Assembly (NCBI GenBank): GCA_020719945.1
Contig: DYPL01000024.1
Span: forward strand, 1-34,825
Length of the DNA: 34,825 nt
Direction: 5' to 3'
From: Turneriella parva
Lineage (GTDB): Bacteria > Spirochaetota > Leptospiria > Turneriellales > Turneriellaceae
Below, one piece after another: positions 15,333 through 23,558 of the stretch. The position numbers were made by a program, and so were the translations under genes. The first letter of the stretch is position 1, and every line of letters begins with the position of its first letter. The notes below the pieces were generated by a model. The model was given only the letters and a program-made list of their open reading frames with translations, did no database searches and had not been told where the DNA came from.

Positions 15333-16358
15333 TTAAAAGCGGTGCTTTTGAACTGTCTCTACCATGGCGCTCACTGCTTCGAGATTTGCTTGAGGAGAAA
15401 TTCCATGGCCAAGATTGAATATAAGACCCGGTTTGTTTCCTCTAAGGGAAAGAATGTCCTTTACGCCTTTCACGACAGCCTCTACACTTCCTTCGAGAAA
15501 CGCTGGATCCAGATTACCCTGAACGGGCCGGTCGCCAAAATAATCGATATCCATGCGCCAGTCTACCGAAACGGCCGAAGCTCCTGCCTCATACAGGGGA
15601 AGAAGTGTTTCGCGCAGAATGGAAGAACCCCGATGGAATACAGTCACGGGTACTGCTTTGGAAACTTTGCTGACCAGTTTTACGAGGGATGGTAAAATAT
15701 GTTCGCGGTAGACTAACGGGTGCATGGCATCGCCCCAGGATTCAAAAATTTGAACTACGTCTGCTCCAGCAGCATGCTGCATTTCGAGATACATGGCAGT
15801 AGCGTCCGTGATAGCGTCGAGCAGGGAGGCAAATTCCTGCGGCTGCGAAAACATATAAGCACGCGTTTTATTGTGCGTTTTCGATGTGGTTCCCTCTACG
15901 AGATAACTCGCAAGAGTAAAGGGTGCGGCTGCAAAACCAAAAAGACTTTTATTTGGAGAAAGATTCTTTCTTGTGAGCGAAAGGGACTCCCGAAAAAAAG
16001 AAAGTCTTTCTGCAATGGTTTCCATCGAAATTCTGCTGCGCAAAGAGTCAATGGAGCGCTGTCCTTCGTAGCGAAAGTCGATCGAGGGGGGGCCATCTTC
16101 AAAGGAAACCTGAATGCCAAGTCCGGTCAGCAAAGTCATTATATCCGCAAAGATGATGGCTGCGTCGAGATTGAATCGTTCTATGGGCTGCAGGGTAATC
16201 TCCGCAGCAATTTCCGGATTTTCTGTCATTTGCAGAAAAGACAAGGACTCTCTCACTTTTCTGTATTCCGGGAGATATCGTCCTGCCTGTCTCATAAACC
16301 AGATGGGTACGCGTTCTGTATTTTGGGCTTTCAGGGTTTGGTGCAGTAGAGTTGTCAT
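15333..16358 (-). CDS. hemE: Uroporphyrinogen III decarboxylase
   Basis: The 341-residue protein matches HemE, the cytoplasmic enzyme that decarboxylates the four acetate side chains of uroporphyrinogen III to give coproporphyrinogen III. The family signature PIWFMRQAGRYLPEYR (residues 18-33, with Arg23 and Arg27) and the catalytic Asp72 in IIFADIMTLL are present, as are GFAAAPFTLASYLVEG and the C-terminal FNLGHGI block. The reading frame extends upstream to 16388, but the ATG at 16358, one base after the response-regulator stop and with AGGA just upstream, gives the family N-terminus and is preferred. It is the last gene of the heme operon in this window. No hemN or hemG follows; the next gene is convergent. 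Confidence 0.95.
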   Translation of the reverse strand: MTTLLHQTLKAQNTERVPIWFMRQAGRYLPEYRKVRESLSFLQMTENPEIAAEITLQPIERFNLDAAIIFADIMTLLTGLGIQVSFEDGPPSIDFRYEGQRSIDSLRSRISMETIAERLSFFRESLSLTRKNLSPNKSLFGFAAAPFTLASYLVEGTTSKTHNKTRAYMFSQPQEFASLLDAITDATAMYLEMQHAAGADVVQIFESWGDAMHPLVYREHILPSLVKLVSKVSKAVPVTVFHRGSSILRETLLPLYEAGASAVSVDWRMDIDYFGDRPVQGNLDPAFLEGSVEAVVKGVKDILSLRGNKPGLIFNLGHGISPQANLEAVSAMVETVQKHRF

Positions 16359-16359
16359 G

Positions 16360-17067
16360 TTAGAATCCTGGATTTTTTTTATAAGCATAGCCTTTTTTGG
16401 GAAATGTTAAAAAAAGCTCGGGGGTTGTCTGGTCCTCTTCAAATATTTTTCGAAATTTGACGAGAAAGTTGTCAATGTTTCTCCCGGAAACAAAAACATC
16501 CGAACCCCATATATGCTCAATGAGTTCATTGCGCGAAATAATTCTGTCCGGGTTTTGAACAAAGTAGAGGAGGGCCTGTGCTTCTTTGGGGGAAAGTGAG
16601 TAAATATCGCCTCCGCTTTTTACCTGCATCAGATTCCAGTTAATTTCTCCAATACCAATTTTGCCAGGCAGGGGTGAATGTCCTCTTGGTACAAAGTGAT
16701 ACAAAAGATTTTGTATTTTGCTGAGAAGTAAATCCATTTCAAAGGGTTTCACTATATAATCAATAGCACCCAGTTTATAGGCTTCTGCAATTTTTGTTTG
16801 CGCTCCGAGGGCAGAGATAAACAGAATGGGAACAGGATTGTGGGATTTTTTTATTTTCTCGGCAAATTGAAGTCCACTTTCGCCGGGCAACATAATATCG
16901 AGTAACAGGAGGTCGTATTTTCGGGGCTGGAATACTTTCTCGAACTGCTCAATGGAAAAAAATGAGTCCACCGCAAAACCAGAGTCGTGCAGATTATATT
17001 CCAGAAGTTCGCGAATGGAATCATCGTCTTCTACCAGTGCCAGATTTGCATTAATATTTTCACTCAT
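16360..17067 (-). CDS. OmpR/PhoB-family response regulator in the heme operon (Rrlep-like)
   Basis: The 235-residue product has an N-terminal receiver domain with acidic pocket Glu13-Asp14-Asp15, phospho-acceptor Asp57 in LLLLDIMLPGESG, and the conserved Lys in DYIVKPFE. The C-terminal winged-helix DNA-binding domain includes LSPKEAQALLYFVQNPDRIISRNELIEHIWG and FLVKFRKIFEEDQTTPELFLTFPKKGYAYK. It lies 4 bp after the histidine kinase gene and 1 bp before hemE, so it is co-transcribed with both. From memory, Leptospira heme loci carry a two-component pair called Hklep/Rrlep that controls heme biosynthesis genes. The position here fits that role, making autoregulation of the operon likely but not shown. 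Confidence 0.92.
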   Translation of the reverse strand: MSENINANLALVEDDDSIRELLEYNLHDSGFAVDSFFSIEQFEKVFQPRKYDLLLLDIMLPGESGLQFAEKIKKSHNPVPILFISALGAQTKIAEAYKLGAIDYIVKPFEMDLLLSKIQNLLYHFVPRGHSPLPGKIGIGEINWNLMQVKSGGDIYSLSPKEAQALLYFVQNPDRIISRNELIEHIWGSDVFVSGRNIDNFLVKFRKIFEEDQTTPELFLTFPKKGYAYKKNPGF

Positions 17068-17071
17068 GTAA

Positions 17072-18169
17072 TTACCTCAGGGTTAGGCTAAATGTGCTTC
17101 CCTTTTGTTCTCCGTCGCTTTCAATGTCCAGTTTTAATCCTAACAGCGAAACAAGGCGCATTACGGTAAATAAACCCAGGCCGGTTCCCTTTGTATTTTG
17201 AACTTGGTGGCGCGAAGAGCGGAAAAACATCATTCCGATTTTCTTTATTTCTTCCGGAGTAAAGCCAATCCCGCTGTCCTTCACTTCAATGACAGCATTT
17301 TTTTTATTTGCCACCAAATTTACTTCTATTTTGTCTTCAGAGTATATCAGAGCATTTTTGATTAAATTGGTCAAAATGGTTTGCAGTCCTTGCCGATTGC
17401 AGGTGCAGAAATCCAGGGCCTCTGGAATCCGGCTGGTGAAAACGATTCTCTCGTTGCCATCTTCGCGGGTAGATTTCATGTAATCTGCAACGGAGAGTAC
17501 AAAGCCCGATACGGAGTAGCTTGAAGTTTCCTTGCGCGAAAAGATGGTGAGTTCCTGCACCTTGAGAATATTTTCAAGCTGAATTTTTACCGTCTGGATT
17601 TCCGAGATTCCTTTTTGTATAAACTCATTGCGGCGGTTTTCCGGAATTGTTTGCCTTTTTAAACTCTCCAGCATCAGGGATATGCGTGCTAAAGGATGCT
17701 TTAGTTCATGGGTTGCCATGGCCAGGAATTCTTCGCGCTCCGTGTTCAGTCTCTTTTCGCGCAGGATAAGATAAATCATATAAAATCCGGCAGTTCCGAG
17801 TACTGAAATTAAAAATATGGTTTCGGAAAAAATCATATTCATTCGGCGATTGCGTTCGTTAACGATCGCGTTATAGAATTGCGGGGAGATTTGAATTTTT
17901 TCTCCAGGCTGCCTTAAAGAGTCAAAGCAGGGAATCAGTTCGCAGCTTACTGAATATATCACTTTACCACTGCTGAGTAAACCGGGCAGTATTTCCGGGT
18001 TGGTTGTTTGGGACAAAAAGATTTGTCGTTCCAAAAGGAGGAACTCCGCCTGTAAAAACGAATTGAGAGTTCGTGAAAAAACGACAAGCCACCAGAGCGT
18101 CATCAATATCACTGAAAAAAAAATCAGTGACAGGGCAATAGGGATTCCGGTGGCAAAGCTTCTCCGCAT
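17072..18169 (-). CDS. Membrane sensor histidine kinase in the heme operon (Hklep-like)
   Basis: The 365-residue protein has two membrane segments (about residues 10-32 and 115-136) enclosing a small extracytoplasmic sensor loop of about 80 residues with Cys76 and Cys81. The kinase core is complete: H-box ATHELKHPLARIS with phospho-accepting His154, N-box LTNLIKNALIY (Asn268/Asn272), G1 box DSGIG at 298-302, F-box around MMFFRSS, and G2 box GTGLGL at 328-333. It starts 2 bp after hemL and ends 4 bp before the response regulator gene, so the pair is part of the heme operon. The sensed signal is unknown. The two cysteines in the sensor loop could sense redox or bind heme/metal, which is speculation. 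Confidence 0.92.
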   Translation of the reverse strand: MRRSFATGIPIALSLIFFSVILMTLWWLVVFSRTLNSFLQAEFLLLERQIFLSQTTNPEILPGLLSSGKVIYSVSCELIPCFDSLRQPGEKIQISPQFYNAIVNERNRRMNMIFSETIFLISVLGTAGFYMIYLILREKRLNTEREEFLAMATHELKHPLARISLMLESLKRQTIPENRRNEFIQKGISEIQTVKIQLENILKVQELTIFSRKETSSYSVSGFVLSVADYMKSTREDGNERIVFTSRIPEALDFCTCNRQGLQTILTNLIKNALIYSEDKIEVNLVANKKNAVIEVKDSGIGFTPEEIKKIGMMFFRSSRHQVQNTKGTGLGLFTVMRLVSLLGLKLDIESDGEQKGSTFSLTLR

Positions 18170-18171
18170 GC

Positions 18172-19524
18172 TTAGGCTTCCGGAGTCTCCATTTCCTGTA
18201 AGGTTGGTGATTTGCGGATTGCGGCAGCAAGCTTCTGCAGAAACAGATCTATATCTCTGGTTTCCATGGCAACCGATAGAAATCCTACTTCGTAAGCAGA
18301 GGGAGCAAGGTAAACTCCATCGTTCAGCAGGGCTTTAAACAAGTGCCTGTAAATGAGAGCAGATTTGTTCCAGATTCTATCGACGCGTCGCACTGGTTCG
18401 TAGGCTCCAGTTACGTGGAAGTTGAACCAGAAGAGGGAATCTTCCTGTACCAGAGTCATATCGTAATCTTTTCCTTCGAGAGCAGATGGAATCAGTTTGT
18501 TGAATTCCTTTCCGAGGTATTTTGCGAGATCCGACAATTTGTCGTATCCGTTTTTTTCCAGCATGGTATTCAGAGTGGCCAGGCCGGCAGCCATGGCCAG
18601 CGGATTTCCGGAAAGCGTACCCGCCTGGTATACCGGTCCCGCCGGGGCCAGATGATTCATGACTTCGCGGCTTCCTCCAACGGCTCCAACCGGTAGACCA
18701 CCGCCAATTATTTTGCCATATGTTACAATGTCTGGTGTAACGCCATATTTACCGGCAAAGCCGGAAATCCCAAGGCGAAAGCCGGAAATAACTTCGTCGA
18801 GAATCAAAAGTGCTCCATGCCGAATAGTAATATCGCGCACCAGTTTAAGAAATTCATCGCGCTGTTTAAGCAAACCGGCATTGGCTGGCAGAGGTTCAAT
18901 AATTACGGCAGCGATTTTGTCTCCGTAGAGTTCAAAGATTTTTTGAAAAGATGGCTCGTCATCGAGAGGAACGGTGAGCGTAGTCTTTGCCGTCTCGGCG
19001 GGAATGCCAGGCGAAGAAGCAACCGAAATATCTCCCGAAGCGGTGAGAAGCCCGGAACCTGCGTTTACGAGCATCCCGTCACTATGGCCATGGTAGCAGC
19101 CATCAAATTTTACAATCAGGTCTCTTCCTGTAATTCCCCTTGCCAGGCGTAGAGCCGTCATAACTGCTTCGGTGCCGCTGTTGACAAAGCGGATTCGTTC
19201 AATGTGGGGCACATGTTTTAGAATGAATTCTCCCAATTTTATTTCCTGTATCGAAACCGCCCCGTAAGAAGTACCCAGCTCGCTTTGTTCTTTGAGTGCT
19301 TTCAATACTTTTTTGTTTCCGTGGCCAAGAACAAGGGGGCCCCATGAATTGACAAAATCCAAGTAGGTATTCTCATCCGTGTCGGTTAAATAGGCGCCTT
19401 GGGCAGAGGCAATTACGACGGGATCTCCGCCAACAGAGCGGAATGCTCTGACCGGAGAGTTTACTCCACCCGGAAAAACTTCAAGAGCTCTCTTCCACAT
19501 TTTAATAGATTCTTTGTGTTTCAT
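18172..19524 (-). CDS. hemL: Glutamate-1-semialdehyde 2,1-aminomutase
   Basis: The 450-residue product matches HemL, which converts glutamate-1-semialdehyde to 5-aminolevulinate, the second step of the C5 heme route. It shows FPGGVNSPVRAF at the N-terminus, RFVNSGTEAVMTALRLAR for PLP phosphate binding, ILDEVISGFRL with the PLP-ring Asp, and Lys271 in VTYGKIIGGGLPVGA as the Schiff-base lysine. Two ATGs are possible. The one at 19524 overlaps the hemCD stop as ATGA and has GGAGG 5 bp upstream, so it is preferred over 19536. Length and motifs are typical. The next gene, the histidine kinase, begins 2 bp after the stop. Confidence 0.96.
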   Translation of the reverse strand: MKHKESIKMWKRALEVFPGGVNSPVRAFRSVGGDPVVIASAQGAYLTDTDENTYLDFVNSWGPLVLGHGNKKVLKALKEQSELGTSYGAVSIQEIKLGEFILKHVPHIERIRFVNSGTEAVMTALRLARGITGRDLIVKFDGCYHGHSDGMLVNAGSGLLTASGDISVASSPGIPAETAKTTLTVPLDDEPSFQKIFELYGDKIAAVIIEPLPANAGLLKQRDEFLKLVRDITIRHGALLILDEVISGFRLGISGFAGKYGVTPDIVTYGKIIGGGLPVGAVGGSREVMNHLAPAGPVYQAGTLSGNPLAMAAGLATLNTMLEKNGYDKLSDLAKYLGKEFNKLIPSALEGKDYDMTLVQEDSLFWFNFHVTGAYEPVRRVDRIWNKSALIYRHLFKALLNDGVYLAPSAYEVGFLSVAMETRDIDLFLQKLAAAIRKSPTLQEMETPEA

Positions 19525-21281
19525 GGTATCCTCCACTGGATTGCTGAAAATGGACGAAGATCTTCCCGTCCCTGAATTGATTTTATTAACTGAACAAAAG
19601 ACTTTCCGCCTGAGACAATATACGGCTGTATTCCAGAACCAAGCAGGGATAACGCAGTTGTTTCGCCCATGGCAGCTATTCTGTGCTGCGGATTTTGGAA
19701 GTGGCTGGCATAGTGACTGACTGCCGATGGCGAACTGAAAATCCAGAGGAAATCCTGATCCTGCGGTATGCTGACAGATTCTGAAGGAACATTTTTATAG
19801 GGGAAAAGAGTCTGCACCCGAACCCCCTGTGCGCGCAATAGTTCGTAGCCCTCTGTTATTCCGTTCTCTGCGGTAATCCATAGAACATCTTCTATTTTCT
19901 GCTCTAAGACCGCCCGTGCGGCTGAAAGCGCGCCGGCACCATGCGGAGTGGTCACGTCCTGAAAATAGGCGCGGAGTCTGTGGGCACTGGAATCGCCCGC
20001 TGCAAAAACGGGAATTTCCGAGTCTGGTGCCTGAGACAAAAGATACTGAACGGCTTCTGGAGAAGTGGCTACAATCGCTGTTCCGGGTTTCAGAGCGGGC
20101 AGGGTAACCGGCAAAAACTCTGTTTTAATGAAAGGAATATATTGAACGGAACGACTGCAGTTTGTCTCCTCCATTGCCTTCTTGAACGATAGACTGCTTT
20201 TTCCGGTAAAAAGCAGGGGGTGATTGTCCTCGCCGCGCATTTCTGAAGAGAGCCAAAAAGAGCGCTCTGGAGTAAGGAAGCGCGTTGCTCTGAATTCTTT
20301 TCCTACCGCATCTGTTCCAGAAAAAAATGAGGGAGAATAAAATGCCTGTGTGCGGAACAGGCTTCCCGCTGTGGCATTTTCAATGGTAACTGTCTGAAGA
20401 GTTTGTTTGGCAAGCGGGAGGGAATACAGTCCCAATGGAACAGAACAGCCTGCACCGAGGGAAGACATAATTTCTCTTTCCATATTTGCCTTTTCCCGAA
20501 GAGTCTGGTTTTCCCGCAACGCCGAGAGAGGATAGTCGGCGCGGGTTTCCAGGCCCAGCACGCCTTGGTTTACTGCCGGTATGAGGACATCCGGAGAAAT
20601 GTCGTAAAAATGGAGATTTTTCTCGATAATAACCGAAAGCCGGACGTGATCCGCATCGAGGCGTTCCCGTAAGGTAGAAGCAAGTCTTTCGCCAAATTTT
20701 TCTTTTTGTGTCGGCCAGTTCTGGAAAAAGGCAAACAGACGCCGTATTCCAGCCGACGCAAGAAGAAGGCCATGGAACGAATCCGATGCCAGAAGTTTTT
20801 CAAAACGGGTGATAAGATTCCCCCGAACATTGACGAGCTCTACGTCCGGTGCGTATTGCTTTAGCTGAGCAGCACGGCGCAAACTGGAAGATCCTATCGT
20901 GGCGCCATTGAGCCAGTCCGCGAGGGAAGTCGGCTCTACGGGGGTTCGCGTAACGACCATATCGCCACTTACTTCCGGGGAAAACACGGAGTGGAGCATG
21001 AGACCGTGGGGCAGTTCCGTTGGCAGATCTTTCAGAGAGTGGACGGCAACATCGCCCGACGATTCGAGCAGCGCGGTTTCGAGTTCTTTGGTAAAGAAAG
21101 CTTTCCCTTCTTTGTCAACCCCGCTTTTCATATTGTACAGCGGGTCTTGCAGGTTAATATCTCCTAGGGTTTTGAGAGCGATAATTTCCCAGGGAATCTG
21201 CGCATGGTCAAGAATTTCTGCCGTGTGCAGTGTTTGAGCGAGAGCAAGAAAAGAATCACGGGAGACAATGCGGATTTTCAA
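19521..21281 (-). CDS. hemCD: Fused porphobilinogen deaminase / uroporphyrinogen III synthase
   Basis: The 586-residue protein joins two consecutive heme enzymes. Residues 1 to about 345 are HemC: SRDSFLALAQT, AVHSLKDLPTELP with catalytic Asp85, IGSSSLRRAAQL with substrate-binding arginines at 135-136, and Cys279 in SLGAGCSVPLG, which carries the dipyrromethane cofactor. A loop of about 30 extra residues (around 186-225) is present compared with E. coli HemC. Residues from about 355 to the end look like HemD, a poorly conserved family, recognised by IVATSPEAVQYLL, WITAENGITEGYELLRAQG and WIFSSPSAVSHY. From memory, a bifunctional HemC is known in Leptospira. The start is TTG at 21281 (TTGA overlap with the hemA stop), backed by AGGAGG 4 bp upstream. 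The hemL start overlaps the stop. Confidence 0.9.
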   Translation of the reverse strand: MKIRIVSRDSFLALAQTLHTAEILDHAQIPWEIIALKTLGDINLQDPLYNMKSGVDKEGKAFFTKELETALLESSGDVAVHSLKDLPTELPHGLMLHSVFSPEVSGDMVVTRTPVEPTSLADWLNGATIGSSSLRRAAQLKQYAPDVELVNVRGNLITRFEKLLASDSFHGLLLASAGIRRLFAFFQNWPTQKEKFGERLASTLRERLDADHVRLSVIIEKNLHFYDISPDVLIPAVNQGVLGLETRADYPLSALRENQTLREKANMEREIMSSLGAGCSVPLGLYSLPLAKQTLQTVTIENATAGSLFRTQAFYSPSFFSGTDAVGKEFRATRFLTPERSFWLSSEMRGEDNHPLLFTGKSSLSFKKAMEETNCSRSVQYIPFIKTEFLPVTLPALKPGTAIVATSPEAVQYLLSQAPDSEIPVFAAGDSSAHRLRAYFQDVTTPHGAGALSAARAVLEQKIEDVLWITAENGITEGYELLRAQGVRVQTLFPYKNVPSESVSIPQDQDFLWIFSSPSAVSHYASHFQNPQHRIAAMGETTALSLLGSGIQPYIVSGGKSFVQLIKSIQGREDLRPFSAIQWRIP

Positions 21282-22546
21282 GCTTCCTCCTGGGTATAGG
21301 TGAGCATTTCTATAAACAAATTTTTGTGAGCTTTAAGAGTTTTCTTCTCCTGCTTTCGGAAATGGTCGTATAAAATTCGCTGCTGTTTGGCAGAAATGTC
21401 GCGAAGGGGCCCTTTGAGTAATGCTTCCCATTCCTGTTTTCTCTCTTCTTCTACCCGGCGCAATGCTTCATTGACGAGATCCGGATTTTGCCTGTAAACG
21501 AGATCCATGGAGAGAGAATTGATGGCGCGGTCTACAAAGGGCAGTGCCTGTTTCAGATGATACTGTCGAATGGTCTTGTTATTGGCACTTACATTTTGGA
21601 GATCGTTGAGATTGATAATATGTTCTGAAGAATCATTCTGGGAGAGAGTTTCAATATTGGGTGGTAGTCCTAAATCGGCAAAGATGGCTCGAGGAGATAT
21701 TTTTCCGCTCTGCTTCCACTCAAGAATCTGTTCTTCCCGAAGCAGGGGTGTGTCCGAGGCAGTCGAAGTAATTAAAAGCTCATAATCGTGTTGGTCTTCC
21801 ACAAAAAAGTCTGACCAGTTGAGGTAGCGAATGGAGACGGAGGTTCCGTGGATTGCCTTATCCCAAGCTGGAGGCAGGGGGTTGGTTATGTCGTGCCTTA
21901 AAATCAGAATTTCCTGCGCTCCCTTGTTTAGCACAAATCGCAGCGCTTTTTGGGACATATCGCCGGTTCCGCCAATTACGGCTTTTTCAAGAACGAGCTG
22001 ATCCTGTTTCCAGCGGCTAAGGATAGCGCGTTCCATGAGAGACAGCAGAGAAATTGGATTGGAGCCAATATCTGTATGCGTGCGGATTGCTTTCTGCACT
22101 TCAAAAGTCTTTTGCAGTAATGTGCGAAAAAATGCCGAAAGATACAGTTTTTCTTCTGCAAGTGCCATCGCACGTTTTACCTGACCCGTGATCTGGGTTT
22201 CTCCTATGGCCATGCTTTTTAATCCGCTCGTCACTTGAAACAAATGGCGTATGGCAGCTGATCCCGATTTATGTACCGGTTCATGGCGGTGTACGCCCAG
22301 GTTGACAGGAGATTCCATCAGCAGTGCACGGATTTGTACCGAATCCTTGGGGGGCAGGCCTTTCAGTTCGAGATACAGTTCGGCACGATTGCAGGTAGAT
22401 ACATAGAAAACGGATTGAATGGCCTGGTCCCTCTGCCAGTCTACCGAATAGAATGTTTGCGAGTCCGGAAACGACTGCAAGGCCTGGAGATCGTGGTCTT
22501 CGTATGTCCAGCTTAAAAGGACAAATTGCCGAAAGAAAGAGAGCAT
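21278..22546 (-). CDS. hemA: Glutamyl-tRNA reductase
   Basis: The 422-residue product matches HemA of the C5 pathway, which reduces glutamyl-tRNA to glutamate-1-semialdehyde with NADPH. The active-site Cys52 lies in YVSTCNRAELY. GLKSMAIGETQITGQVKRA, FEVQKAIRTHTDIGSNPIS and the nucleotide-binding AVIGGTGDMSQKALRFV follow. The C-terminal dimerisation helix is present. The N-terminus is slightly divergent but the length is normal. It is the first gene of the operon hemA-hemCD-hemL-kinase-regulator-hemE. Its upstream gap (22547-22691) holds the repeats described separately. The weak AGGC-type ribosome site before the ATG leaves the start a little uncertain. Confidence 0.95.
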   Translation of the reverse strand: MLSFFRQFVLLSWTYEDHDLQALQSFPDSQTFYSVDWQRDQAIQSVFYVSTCNRAELYLELKGLPPKDSVQIRALLMESPVNLGVHRHEPVHKSGSAAIRHLFQVTSGLKSMAIGETQITGQVKRAMALAEEKLYLSAFFRTLLQKTFEVQKAIRTHTDIGSNPISLLSLMERAILSRWKQDQLVLEKAVIGGTGDMSQKALRFVLNKGAQEILILRHDITNPLPPAWDKAIHGTSVSIRYLNWSDFFVEDQHDYELLITSTASDTPLLREEQILEWKQSGKISPRAIFADLGLPPNIETLSQNDSSEHIINLNDLQNVSANNKTIRQYHLKQALPFVDRAINSLSMDLVYRQNPDLVNEALRRVEEERKQEWEALLKGPLRDISAKQQRILYDHFRKQEKKTLKAHKNLFIEMLTYTQEEA

Positions 22547-22590
22547 CAGCCTGCTTTTTCATGGGAATGCTGCCTGAAAAGCAAAATAGT

Positions 22591-22663
22591 TTTTTACTGT
22601 CATTAAACTGTAAAAACCTATATTTTTGTATTTAGCGAAATATGTAATTATTTAGCGAAATAT
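22591..22663. promoter_or_regulatory. Repeat-rich control region between the heme and Mla operons
   Basis: This AT-rich gap between two divergent operons contains two identical 14-base copies of ATTTAGCGAAATAT at 22630-22643 and 22650-22663, spaced exactly 20 bp (about two helical turns). Each copy is itself a short ATTT-AGCG-AAAT inverted repeat. A separate inverted repeat, TTTTTAC at 22591-22597 and GTAAAAA at 22610-22616, lies nearer to hemA. Phased direct repeats suit a dimeric regulator such as an OmpR-type protein, and the adjacent operon encodes one. I found no convincing -35/-10 pair on either strand. The binding protein is inferred. Confidence 0.55.
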
Positions 22664-22691
22664 TTTAACAGATGGGGATAGACATATTTGT

Positions 22692-23558
22692 ATGCGCATA
22701 CAAGTCTTGCTGGTTTTGCAAGGCAAGCTTTTTGGTTGCGCGTCTGTATCGCAGATGGTGTTTGCCGGTATGCTTGCTCTTCTGGAAAGAACCGGTTCCC
22801 GCGTTATCTCCATGTTAGAAACATTTGGAGCCTTTGTCATTTTCAGTGCACAGACCATCCGCTATGTGTTTGCCCCGCCCTTCGACTTTCGGTCGTTCAT
22901 GAAACAAATGAGTGAAATTGGCGTAAAATCCATACCTGTTGGCGTAATCTCTTCCTTTTTTGTGGGGATGGTTATGGCTCTTCAGCTTGGTGGTCCGATG
23001 GAAGAGCAGATTCAGGGTATCTCTGTCTATATGGGAGGTGGTATTGCACTCGCCATGGTGCGCGAGCTGGCACCGGTTCTTACGGCTGTATTGCTGGCAG
23101 GGCGCGTTGGCTCTTCCATTGCAGCAGAGGTGGGAACCATGAAGGTAACAGAGCAGATAGATGCTCTCACCACTCTTGCCACCAATCCCATTCATTATCT
23201 TTCTGTCCCACGTTTTCTCGCCGCATTTTTTTCTCTCCCTTTGATAACTATGATGTCCATGGTGGTAGGTGTGCTGGGTGGAGCCCTTATATCCCTCGTG
23301 AGTCTGGACATCCCTTTGCCTGTATACCTGGAAAATGCGAAGACTCTCGTGTATTTTACGGATGTGATTTCTGGCCTCATCAAGACATTTTTCTTTGGAG
23401 CGGAAATTGCTCTCATTGCATCCTTCACCGGGTTTCGCGCAAAAGGTGGAGCAGAAGGCGTAGGGCAGGCCACCATACAGGCCGTTGTGTTCTCATTCAT
23501 GATGATTATCGTCTCGGACTATTTCTTAACATATCTGTTGCAGGTTATGGGGCTGTAA
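22692..23558 (+). CDS. mlaE: MlaE-family ABC transporter permease
   Basis: The 288-residue membrane protein matches the MlaE/YrbE permease family, the inner-membrane channel of Mla/MCE phospholipid transporters. Supporting segments are MVMALQLGGPMEEQI, GGGIALAMVRELAPVLTAVL, LAGRVGSSIAAEVGTMKVTEQIDAL (family signature EXGTM-V.EQ-DAL) and MAT-like NPIHYLSVPRFLAA. Five to six hydrophobic segments follow the usual pattern. The first 26 residues are poorly conserved and the true start may be the Met at 22770; the ATG at 22692 has only a distant GGGGA. The stop shares one base with the mlaF start (TAATG). It is the first gene of the transporter operon and divergent from hemA. Confidence 0.92.
   Translation: MRIQVLLVLQGKLFGCASVSQMVFAGMLALLERTGSRVISMLETFGAFVIFSAQTIRYVFAPPFDFRSFMKQMSEIGVKSIPVGVISSFFVGMVMALQLGGPMEEQIQGISVYMGGGIALAMVRELAPVLTAVLLAGRVGSSIAAEVGTMKVTEQIDALTTLATNPIHYLSVPRFLAAFFSLPLITMMSMVVGVLGGALISLVSLDIPLPVYLENAKTLVYFTDVISGLIKTFFFGAEIALIASFTGFRAKGGAEGVGQATIQAVVFSFMMIIVSDYFLTYLLQVMGL

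Noticed and set aside
15720-16349. 209-residue frame antisense to hemE
   Set aside because: It lies fully within hemE, whose motifs are intact.
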